Assembly (NCBI RefSeq): GCF_020379485.1
Contig: NC_063434.1
Location: 29,459,401-29,523,400 of the forward strand
Length of the DNA stretch: 64,000 nt
Direction of reading: 5' to 3'
From: Brassica napus
Lineage: Eukaryota > Streptophyta > Magnoliopsida > Brassicales > Brassicaceae
Shown here: positions 9,488-19,500 of the stretch, in pieces
How positions within the stretch are numbered: the stretch's first letter is position 1
Layout: the number at the start of each line of letters is the position of its first letter
Program-made: the position numbers and the translations under genes
The notes under the pieces: model-generated
Database searches by the model: none
Told to the model about the DNA's origin: nothing
Seen by the model: the letters and a program-made list of their open reading frames with translations, nothing else

Positions 9488-12297
9488 CTATTCTTCAATG
9501 GCCACTTCCGACAAGACGACATTTCCTGCCTCCGAAACCCCCGTAGGTGCAGGGTCCTTAAGACTGTCTGGAGTAACTGCACGACTCTCAGACGTGACTA
9601 CCGCCGATCGACAGGCAACAGCTGGATCCGAAGCAGCGATCGAACTCTCGCCACAAAGGACAGGAGATCGACGGGCCGTCGCGGAATCAGAATCAACGGT
9701 ACCGAAGGTTGATCTAGGTTGGCTCCCATAAGGAAGCAAGTCTCTACGAGGAGGTGAAAGAGCAAGATCGTGCTCCGTGATAACTTCAACACTAACGTCT
9801 TCTACCTCCTTCTTAAACCTCGCCTCGTTAGCAATCAAGAGATCCTTCAGCTGTTGTGGGACAGACAGCCCCTTTTTCTCCAATAAGCTCAACGCGTCCA
9901 AGGTTCCAAGAGCCGTACCGTGGAGTAGACGCTTCTCTTCCTTCTCATCTCGATCGGCAATATACTTTCGAAATTTATCGAAATGCCTATTAGCCGCAGC
10001 AACCACGCAACTTCTCTCGGATAAGAGCTCGCGATTGCGAGATTGTCTCATGCGATCCATCGCTCTCTTCGTCTTCTCAAGCTCCTCGACCTTCTCCGCC
10101 TCCAGTCGAGAAATGTTGCTCCGAGCAGTCTCTAACTCCTCCTCAAGATCCGCGGCTGCCTGGATCGCCTGCCGACGCTCGCGAGAATAGCGGCCTCGCT
10201 CAGCAGCCAACTCTTTATCCCTATCATGTTTCTCCTTTCTAGCCGCTTCAAGCGCAGCTTCTTTGATCTCGATCGTCTGTTCAGCTTCCTTAAGGTCCAA
10301 CGTCATCTTCTGCAAAGCTTTTTCGTACTCCATCACGAGAGCATTCTTCCGAGCGGAAGCCTAGACCAAGAGAAAACCAACCGAAAGAAAGAGATCAATT
10401 GATAATAAGAAGATCATCACCCAAGGCAACAATAATAAGCGAGCGATCAAACACAATCCATAGACGAATGCCTACCTCAGCATCCGCACGAAGTGATTCA
10501 GCAAATTTATCCGGAAACGCAAGTTCGGAAATAGATAGCGTCGTTAGCGCCCCACCGTCGATCGGACGAGTCACCTCACCAGGCTCATGGGTCCCCCCCC
10601 CTGAAGACTCATCTCCGGGCGGACCCATAGAACCTTCTATGGGAGCAACTTCATCACCTTCCTCCATCTCGTTACCACTCATTGGTTCGAGTTGCGTTTG
10701 AGCAGCTTCCCTCCCGTCTTCTTCCAAAGGAGGATCAGCCCTCACCTCTTTAGAAGACTTAGTCCTCTTTCTCTTTTTTTTCGGCGGACGAACGTCAACG
10801 GACCCCTCAACGCCGGGATCAACCGAAACGCCCACCGGCGCCGGCTCCCGATCGATCGATACGTCCACAACCGCGCTACTCGTCCCATCCGTGTTCACCG
10901 AAGGGCCGAAGTTTGCATCCCTCAGTTGAGCAGCCAAGATTTCACTGTAGTCTGGATACACTTTAGAAGGTGTCCCCATGATCGGAAGTTTTAGTCTTTT
11001 CTTTCCTTTCGGTTCTTCGCAAGGAACGTTTGCCGCCCAATCGACTGCCAAAAAAAAAAAAAGGAAAAGAAGAGATGTGAAACATGAAGAAATAATGACA
11101 GTCAATCGATCGGTCGAGAGGAAAGGAGAAATAAAAAAAAATTATAAAAAGGATAAAGGAGACAGACCGCTAGCAACGCGCCTTCGTTGACGACGAATTC
11201 TTTTACGATCAATGTCCTTCCACTCTTGAGGACGGAGCGCGACGATCTTTGGCAATTCTCTCCGAAAAGCGTCCCAAGGACCAAAGGTGTTTGGGTGACC
11301 CACTGCAAAAATTTTAAAGAAAAGATTAGAATCAGCAACACACGAATGATAGGTCGACATAAAACGATCTACCAATATGGCTACTCCATAAAACCCGGCG
11401 ATCGACTTCCAGCGGATCCACGAATCCAGCATCGTCCGCTTTGACGTAAAAGTAGGAGCGTTGCCATCTCCTAGTCTTGATAAGGGGACTGGTAAAGACG
11501 TTCAAACCCGACCTCATCTGCACTGAATAAAGCCCGTTTGGCTTCGGCTGAACTTGTGTTAGTTCCTCGAAGATACGAACGGTCAACGACACGTCAATCT
11601 CAGCCGCCATAACCATTAACGCAACAGCGATCCTGACCGCCCCATTCATAAGCTGACTGATGGCGATCCCTCGTCGAAAGCAATAAGAAGTGATCAAACG
11701 AGGAATTGGAAACCATAACCTCGAATCCTCCCCGAAAAATGACTCGTAAACGCAGCAGTATCCGACTGGTGGACTCCATGGTCGCTGGTCCGATCGCGGG
11801 ATCATGAAAGTTACGCCGGACGCTCGGCTCGCTTCCATCAACGAGGAAACCCCTTCTAGAGTAGAATGAGTCGGATCAACGTCGTCCCAATCCTGCCCAT
11901 CTAGCCCACGCGACCGATCAAATGACGGGGCGAGATCTGGAAGTTCTTCAATCATTCCATCACCGCGAAAATGGAATGGGGTCAATCGTTCGGTCGCAGG
12001 AGCAGCCCTCCGCGATGATTGCCCCGCAGCCTCGGAGTTGCTCGAGCGCCGCCCGACAGGCCCAGCTTTAGCCGGACAAGAGCCGCGCGCAGGACGCTCA
12101 ACGCCCCCATCACCATCACTCGCCGCGGAATGTTCGCGATCAACCACAAGATGTCGCCCACCTTCGCTTCCACCAAGTGGTTCTTCAGTACCAGTCCCCG
12201 AACCGACGGATCGAGCAGCCGTGTCATCGCGATTAACCCTAATCGCCGGATCCATCTGTTTCGAGACAGTCGGTGGCACGTTTGAAGGACCCGACAC
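9488..12297 (-). CDS. Antisense spliced gene of the retrotransposon: 'putative gypsy type transposon' domain protein with NLS and coiled coil
   Basis: Four minus-strand frames join into one gene. My model has exons 12297-11373, 11302-11168, 11044-10476 and 10360-9488. Introns of 70, 123 and 115 bp all obey GT-AG with pyrimidine-rich acceptors (for example tttttgcag), and the third has a strong donor, gag|gtaggc. Phases match at all three junctions (1, 1, 0) and the sum is 2502 nt, giving about 833 residues. The first donor, at 11372, is the least certain. Residues 1-165 are low complexity. About 168-290 resembles the plant Transposase_28 ('putative gypsy type transposon') family: SPPVGY, FRRGIAISQL and YFYVKAD words. 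A basic signal PPKKKRKR sits near 440. A long charged coiled coil lies at about 555-690, then a Ser/Pro/Ala-rich tail. Antisense genes in this place are known in some Tat elements (maize Grande). The function is not known; the NLS suggests a nuclear role. Confidence 0.8.
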
Positions 12298-12505
12298 CGA
12301 TCGATTGACTTGGAGGCGATCGACGGTACGCGTGGAGAATCCAAGACCGTCTCAGACAACAAACCCTCCTCTTCAAAGAACGACCGACCAATCGATCCCG
12401 GAGATAAAAAAAAAGGGGAAAAAGAAAGAAAGGAAATCGAAAGGAGAAAGAGAGAGAGAAAGTACCTTTGGGTTTGAAGAGAAGTGAAGAAATAGGAGAT
12501 TAAGA

Positions 12506-12517
12506 CTTTATTTATAG
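12506..12517 (-). promoter_or_regulatory. TATA box of the antisense gene
   Basis: On the minus strand this reads ctataaataaag, a classic plant TATA box, about 210 bp upstream of the ATG at 12297. A transcript starting about 30 bp downstream would have a CT-rich 5' leader (minus-strand view of the purine-rich stretch 12400-12480), which is common in plant genes. The antisense gene therefore seems to have a promoter independent of the LTR. Confidence 0.6.
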
Positions 12518-12604
12518 CTAAAATAACGGGCTTTGGAGATAATACTGTTATTAGGCCTATTGGGCCCAGATTATCCCACTCAAAGCTCCATGCCAACGAA
12601 GGCG

Positions 12605-12965
12605 ACGATCAGATTTCCGCGCGACAGGGTTAAACCAACCAACGAGCTTCGACACACGTTATAAGAGGCGACCAATCGATAGGCGAATACCAGACGGTCA
12701 ATCGATCGCCAAAGGGAATCGTGGAAAACTAGTGGCCGTTTCGTGAATCGTCAAAGCACCTAAGAGCGACGTTTCTTCGTTGACGTTCATGACGTTCCAG
12801 ATTTCTGCACGACGGGATCAAACCAACCAAGGAGCTTCGACGTGCGACATAAGAAGCGACCAATCAATAGGCAAAGGCCAGACGGTCAATCGATCGCCAA
12901 GGAAAAATCATGGAAATTCGCCAGACGTTCGTTGATTGTCAGATCATCCAAGGCGGCGGTCGTCT
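12605..12965 (+). repeat. Tandem duplication of about 188 bp upstream of the antisense promoter
   Basis: Two imperfect copies, with 'agattt(c/t)' at 12611 and 12799. Both contain aaaccaacca(a)-gagcttcgac, gcgaccaatc(g/a)atagg, and ccagacggtcaatcgatcgccaa. They lie between the antisense gene's TATA box and the polypurine tract. No open frame of note spans them. Position suggests upstream regulatory repeats or a size-variable spacer; both are inference. Confidence 0.8.
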
Positions 12966-13067
12966 AACCGATCAATGAACCCCAATAAGAAACACGACCG
13001 AATCCATTACCCTCAGGACCAATTCATGACATTCCACTACGAGAATCTGCGTTTCTTCGCAAGCGGA

Positions 13068-13083
13068 CTGGGGGGGGGCTTAC
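13068..13083 (+). other. Polypurine tract (plus-strand priming site)
   Basis: A run of nine G (13070-13078) followed by cttac, then the LTR start TGTTGG at 13084. A G-rich purine run directly before the 3' LTR is where RNase H leaves the plus-strand primer. The tract is interrupted by pyrimidines at its 3' end, so the exact primer end is not sure. Confidence 0.7.
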
Positions 13084-13393
13084 TGTTGGAGATGAATTCA
13101 GCATTCTTCCACAAGGCCCATCGGTTAATAAGATTCGGGCCAACTCTATCAGGAGATTAACCGGGATCTAACATGTCGATCAGCGTTAGATTTTGAGCTA
13201 GACGATTGAGCCTCGCGATCAACTGGATCAGTGTTGGCCCATCAAGCCATCGCTCGGTCGACTCAGCCTCACGATCAAATGACCGATCGGCCCATCAAGC
13301 CATCGGTCGGCTGGAAAGCCCATTAAACGTCAGTTTAAGCCCAAACTGCCAGGGCGAACGAGTGACAGACGCGTAGAGCCTATAAAGGAGAAC
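13084..13393 (+). repeat. 3' long terminal repeat, truncated after 310 bp
   Basis: Matches 1777-2087 of the 5' LTR with a single visible difference (one A fewer in the TATA box, cctataaagg at about 13380-13388). It breaks after 'ggagaac', losing about 251 bp of R/U5, and joins internal sequence equivalent to 4074 with no clear microhomology. The near identity argues that the element inserted recently. Confidence 0.93.
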
Positions 13394-16300
13394 GTGCGCC
13401 TTCTAGGATCAGTCGTTCCGTAAGGAAGCTCAATGTTTCAGACGCTCGACATGTCCTAGACGCAAGGAGAAAAGATCCACTCCATCGGCAAGACAAACTT
13501 AAACGGGAAATGCTGTCAAACGACCAACACGATTTTGTCGAGATGACGGATCTTCGAATTAAGCTTAACTCGAAGATCCCGGATCTTCGCGAAAAACTCA
13601 AACGATGCAAGATCGATCGTTCGAAAGCGGAGCCAGAGCCGATCGTTCCATACCAACGCCAGACTCAAGATCTGCGTACACGTCTCAATTCACTTAGAGC
13701 TGAACGAACGGTACGACCCGAGGAAGAACAACAAGAGCAGTTTCAGCACTTGAACGTAATTATGGGAGGATCCCCTCCTGGCAACGACTCCGTCAGATCT
13801 GTGAAAGCGTTCCGACGGAAGGCAGTCACAACTAAGCGCTGGCCTACCACTCCAGAGGCTAGTCCTCCAATCACCTTTTCCGCCGAAGACGCAGCAGGTG
13901 TCCACATGCCTCACAACGACTCACTCCTCGTTGACATCGGAATTAGTGACTGCACGGTCACCAAAGTCCTTGTGGACACTGGCAGTTCAGTCGATCTCAT
14001 CTTTAAAAGAACACTCATCAAGATGGGGGTAAGCCTCGACGACATGAAACCTTCCGCGCGATCGCTAACAGGTTTTAACGGGTCAACCGAGACCATGCTC
14101 GGAACGATACGCTTGCGAGTGTACGCCGAAGGCATCGCCAAAAACGTCAAGTTCTCCGTCATCGACGTTCACGCTCCATATAACGCAATCCTGGGCACAC
14201 CATGGATCCATGCGATGAAGGCTATCCCTTCGACCTATCACCAATGTATCAAATTTCCTGGTAACGATGGACGGATCATTACTCTTCGGGGCGACCAAGC
14301 AGCTGCTCGAGATCTCCTCGTTGCCGAGATAAAAAACCGCAAGGCAACTTCCCACGTTAACTCAGTCGCCAAACCAATCCAGAAGATATACCCTTTCAAA
14401 GAAGAGATTCTCGAGGTAACCATCGACGACAGTGATCAAACCAAGATCGTCCGAATCGGCGCTCATCTTCCCGACGACACGAAGGACAAGATCATTTCGT
14501 TTCTCAGGGATAATGTCTCCACTTTTGCTTGGTCTACCTCCGACATGAAAGGGATCGACCCGGGCGTCACTACACACGAGCTCAACGTCGATCCAACATT
14601 CAAACCAATCCGTCAAAAAAGGCGCAAGCTCGGCCCCGAACGATCAAAGGCCGTCAACGAAGAGGTCGACCGATTGCTGAGCGCAGGTTCCATCACGGAA
14701 GTGAAGTATCCCGAATGGCTAGCAAATCCAGTCGTCGTAAAGAAGAAGAATGGCAAATGGAGGGTCTGCGTCGATTTCACAGACCTCAACAAAGCATGTC
14801 CTAAAGACAGCTTTCCTCTCCCTCACATTGATCGACTGGTCGAATCAACAGCGGGAAACGAGCTACTGACGTTCATGGACGCCTTTTCCGGTTACAACCA
14901 AATAATGATGCATCCAGACGATCGAGAGAAAACAGCGTTCATCACTGACCGCGGGATATACTGCTACAAGGTAATGCCCTTTGGTCTAAAGAATGCTGGC
15001 GCAACGTACCAACGACTCGTCAATAAGATGTTCGCCGAGCGATTGGGAGCCACAATGGAAGTGTACATTGATGACATGCTGGTAAAGTCCCAAAAGGCAA
15101 CAGACCATATCGACCATCTCAAAGATTGTTTCTTCATTTTGAACAAGTACGGGATGAAGCTTAATCCAACGAAATGCACCTTCGGCGTAACATCCGGTGA
15201 ATTCCTTGGATACATAGTCACTCAAAGGGGGATTGAGGCGAACCCAAAGCAGATAACTGCCATCCTCGACCTTCCTAGTCCCAAAAACAGTCGCGAGGTA
15301 CAACGGTTGACCGGTCGAATCGCAGCCCTCAATCGATTTATATCACGGTCGACTGATAAATGCCTCCCGTTTTACGACCTGCTGCGCGGCAACAAGAAAT
15401 TCATTTGGAACGAACGCTGCGAAGAAGCATTCGAACAGCTCAAGCGTTATCTTACGACGCCGCCCGTGTTGGCCAAGCCAGACAAAGGAGATACGTTGTA
15501 CCTGTATATTGCAGTCTCTGACGCGGCTGTGAGTAGCGTGCTCGTCAAAGATGAACGAGGCGAGCAACGTCCAATATTCTATACCAGCCAACGCATGACG
15601 GACGCAGAAACTCGCTATTCGACACTCGAAAAGATGGCGCTGGCGGTTATGACTTCAGCGAGGAAACTTCGGCCTTATTTCCAATCTCATTCGATCATCG
15701 TCCTGACAAACCTACCACTACGAACCGTCATGCAGAACTCCAATCACTCGGGTAGACTTTCGAAGTGGGCCATCGAGCTTAGTGAATACGACGTCACGTT
15801 TCAAAGCAAACCAGCCGCGAAGTCCCAAGTGTTGGCGGATTTTCTCATCGAGCTAACACCGGAACTCGAACAAGATTTACAACTGCCCGACGCCACCTGG
15901 ATCTTGCACGTCGACGGGTCATCCTCCACTAAGGGCTCTGGAATCGGTATCCACCTCCAATCCCCCACAGGCGAGTTGCTCCAGCAATCATTCCGACTTG
16001 GTTTCAAAGCATCTAACAATGAAGCAGAGTACGAATCTCTCATTGCTGGATTACGACTTGCGCAAGCAGTCCAAGCAAAGCGCATCCACGCCTACTGCGA
16101 CTCTCAATTGGTTGCTAACCAATTTAGCGGGGACTACGACGCTAGGAACGAACGAATGGACGCCTACCTTAAAGTTGTACAAGACCTAACCAAAACATTC
16201 GAGTCTTTTCAACTAACAAGGATTCCCCGCGGAGAAAACGTCTGTGCAGATGCTCTAGCGGCGCTTGGGAGCAACCCAAGAGATCAAGTAAAGCGGACCA

Positions 16301-16537
16301 TCCCAATTCAACAGATTGACAAACCAAGCATCACTCTACCGCACGATGAGAGCGATCACGTAGTAGCAATCGACGCGTCAGAAGAGATGGATACAAGCGA
16401 ATCAAGCGATCGACTGTGTGACTGGCGAACCCCATTTATTCGTTTTCTTTCAGATGGATCGCTTCCGCAAAACAAATGGGAGGCCCGTCGACGGAAAACC
16501 AAGAGTGCGAACTACGTTCTCATCGATGGGAGACTAC
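13394..16537 (+). mobile_element. Second, partial copy of the element's internal region (gag C-terminus to start of integrase)
   Basis: It repeats 4074-7217 at a constant offset of 9320 bp. I saw two substitutions on reading (C4297/T13617 and T7173/G16493). It lacks the gag N-terminus, almost all of the integrase, the antisense gene and any right-hand LTR in direct orientation. The arrangement LTR-internal-LTR-internal is what unequal recombination between LTRs gives, here followed by two deletions. A tandem assembly error is the alternative. Confidence 0.92.
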
Positions 16538-16557
16538 GTTCGGTACGAGTTTGGTAG
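13510..16557 (+). pseudogene. Truncated Pol frame: protease, RT and two RNase H domains, no integrase
   Basis: An open frame of 1015 residues, equal to residues about 605-1610 of the full-length copy. It keeps the protease DTGSS, the RT FMDAFSG and YIDD motifs and the catalytic residues of both RNase H domains, with no stop or frameshift. It ends six residues after the break, in rearranged DNA. ATG 13510 is only the first in-frame methionine of the fragment; the frame is open upstream to the junction at 13394. It lies about 120 bp downstream of the TATA box of the cut LTR, so an LTR-driven transcript could carry it, without Gag or integrase. I call it a pseudogene because both ends are deletion breakpoints. 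Confidence 0.85.
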
Positions 16558-16560
16558 GTT
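16543..16560 (-). repeat. 18-bp inverted fragment of the LTR 3' end at the breakpoint
   Basis: gtacgagtttggtaggtt is the exact reverse complement of 2315-2332, six bases from the end of the 5' LTR. It sits between the end of the second internal copy (16537) and the resumption of satellite. Five bases (gttcg) before it are unassigned. An 18-bp exact match is not expected by chance in this much DNA, so it is best read as filler left by a rearrangement or a remnant of an inverted LTR. Confidence 0.8.
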
Positions 16561-19500
16561 TGCTAAATATACTTTATATACTGAAGCCTATAATCTTTAG
16601 TGTTGTTTTAAAATTTCTACCATATTCTACATTTGTATTAATGTATGCTAAACTATTTTTCATGGTAAATGAGCATCGTTCAATGTTTTTATCAATTAAT
16701 TTTGTAAAACTTCATAATACCCCCCAAATGATGGAATAACCACTATAAAATTATTATTTTCTTGATAAACGGAGAGCACAAAGGCTCCAAACCTCTTTGA
16801 ACATCATCATATGTTAGTGCAGGATGCAACTAGGCATTAAAGCAATATTGTCATATTTTTGAAATTTTCTCAAAATCTATGGGCTAACCCCTACAAAAAT
16901 ATTGAGTTTTTGGTAAATACTTTATATACTGAAGCCTATAATCTTTAGTGTTGTTTTAAAATTTCTACCACATTCTACATTTGTATTAATGTATGCTAAA
17001 CTATTTTTCATGGTAAATGAGCATCGTTCAATTGTTTTTATCAATTAATTTAGTAAAACTTCATAATACCCCCTAAATCGATGGAATAACCACTATAAAA
17101 TTATTATTTTCTTGATAAACGGAGAGCACAAAGGCCCAAACCTCTTTGAACATCATCATATGTTAGTGCAGGATGCAACTAGGCATTAAAACAATATTGT
17201 CATATTTTTTGAAATTTTCTCAAAATCTATGGGCTAACCCCTACAAAAATATTGAGTTTTTGGTAAATACTTTATATACTGAAGCCTATAATCTTTAGTG
17301 TTGTTTTAAAATTTCTACCATATTCTACATTTTTATTAATGTATGCTAAACTCTTTTTCATGGTAAATGAGCATCGTTCAATTGTTTTTATCAATTAATT
17401 TAGTAAAACTTCATAATACCCCCTAAATCGATGGAATAACCACTATAAAATTATTATTTTCTTGATAAACGGAGAGCACAAAGGCTCCAAACCTCTTTGA
17501 ACATCATCATATGTTAGTGCAGGATGCAACTAGGCATTAAAACAATATTGTCATATTTTTTGAAATTTTCTCAAAATCTATGGGCTAACCCCTACAAAAA
17601 TATTGAGTTTTTGGTAAATACTTTATATACTGAAGCCTATAATCTTTAGTGTTGTTTTAAAATTTCTACCATATTCTACATTTGTATTAATGTATGCTAA
17701 ACTATTTTTCATGGTAAATGAGCATCGTTCAATTGTTTTTATCAATTAATTTTGTAAAACTTCATAATACCCCCAAATCGATGGAATAACCACTATAAAA
17801 TTATTATTTTCTTGATAAACGGAGAGCACAAAGGCTCAAACCTCTTTGAACATTATCATATGTTAGTGCAGGATGCAACTAGGCATTAAAACAATATTGT
17901 CATATTTTTTGAAATTTTCTCAAAATCTATGGGCTAACCCCTACAAAATATTGAGTTTTTGGTAAATACTTTATATACTGAAGCCTATAATCTTTAGTGT
18001 TGTTTTAAAATTTCTACCATATTCTACATTTGTATTAATGTATGCTAAACTATTTTTCATGGTAAATGAGCATCGTTCAATGGTTTTTATCAATTAATTT
18101 TGTAAAACTTCATAATACCCCTAAATCGATGGAATAACCACTATAAAATTATTATTTTCTTGATAAACGGAGAGCACAAAGGCTCCAAACCTCTTTGAAC
18201 ATCATCATATGTTAGTGCAGGATGCAACTAGGCATTAAAACAATATTGTCATATTTTTTGAAATTTTCTCAAAATCTATGGGCTAACCCCTACAAAAATA
18301 TTGAGTTTTTGGTAAATACTTTATATACTGAAGCCTATAATCTTTAGTGTTGTTTTAAAATTTCTACCATATTCTACATTTGTATTAATGTATGCTAAAC
18401 TATTTTTCATGGTAAATGAGCATCGTTCAATTGTTTTTATCAATTAATTTAGTAAAACTTCATAATACCCCCTAAATCGATGGAATAACCACTATAAAAT
18501 TATTATTTTCTTGATAAACGGAGAGCACAAAGGCTCCAAACCTCTTTGAACATCATCATATGTTAGTGCAGGATGCAACTAGGCATTAAAACAATATTGT
18601 CATATTTTTTGAAATTTTCTCAAAATCTATGGGCTAACCCCTACAAAATATTGAGTTTTTGGTAAATACTTTATATACTGAAGCCTATAATCTTTAGTGT
18701 TGTTTTAAAATTTCTACCATATTCTACATTTGTATTAATGTATGCTAAACTCTTTTTCATGGTAAATGAGCATCGTTCAATTGTTTTTATCAATTAATTT
18801 AGTAAAACTTCATAATACCCCCTAAATCGATGGAATAACCACTATAAAATTATTATTTTCTTGATAAACGGAGAGCACAAAGGCTCCAAACCTCTTTGAA
18901 CATCATCATATGTTAGTGCAGGATGCAACTAGGCATTAAAACAATATTGTCATATTTTTTGAAATTTTCTCAAATCTATGGGCTAACCCCTACAAAAATA
19001 TTGAGTTTTTGGTAAATACTTTATATACTGAAGCCTATAATCTTTAGTGTTGTTTTAAAATTTCTACCATATTCTACATTTGTATTAATGTATGCTAAAC
19101 TCTTTTTCATGGTAAATGAGCATCGTTCAATTTTTTATCAATTAATTTAATAAAACTTCATAATACTCCCAATATCGATGGAATAACCACTATAAAATTA
19201 TTATTTTCTTGATAAACGGAGAGCACAAAGACTCCAAACCTCTTTGAACATCATCATATGTTAGTGCAGGATGCAACTAGGCATTAAAACAATATTGTCA
19301 TATTTTTTGAAATTTTCTCAAAATCTATGGGCTAACCCCTACAAAAATATTGAGTTTTTGGTAAATACTTTATATACTGAAGCCTATAATCTTTAGTGTT
19401 GTTTTAAAATTTCTATCATATTCTATATTTGTATTAATGTATGCTAAACTCTTTTTCATGGTAAATGAGCATCGTTCAATTGTTTTTATCAATTAATTTA

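Larger units (their letters stand above)
1777..13393 (+). mobile_element. Ty3/Gypsy LTR retrotransposon, Tat-like lineage, 3' LTR truncated
   Basis: Elements in order: 5' LTR, primer-binding site, gag-PR-RT-RH-aRH-INT, a spacer with A-tract and palindromes, an antisense spliced gene, a polypurine tract, and the first 310 bp of the 3' LTR. The order PR-RT-RH-INT makes it Ty3/Gypsy. The second, archaeal-like RNase H, the lack of a chromodomain after the integrase, and an antisense gene near the 3' end (as in maize Grande) point to the Tat lineage. With a full-length 3' LTR it would be about 11.9 kb. It is clearly richer in GC than the satellite around it. The 5' flank is satellite 'ctaactac'; no target-site duplication can be checked because the 3' end is lost. 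Confidence 0.93.

Noticed and set aside
9498..12487. Plus-strand open frames of 70-150 codons between 9.5 and 12.5 kb
   Set aside because: They lie opposite the exons of the antisense gene, whose splicing, phases and domain content are coherent; the plus frames show only low-complexity Arg/Ser/Pro composition.
1777..13393. Envelope-like gene between integrase and 3' LTR
   Set aside because: The only sizeable gene there is on the opposite strand, has introns, an NLS and coiled coil, and shows no signal peptide or membrane anchor.
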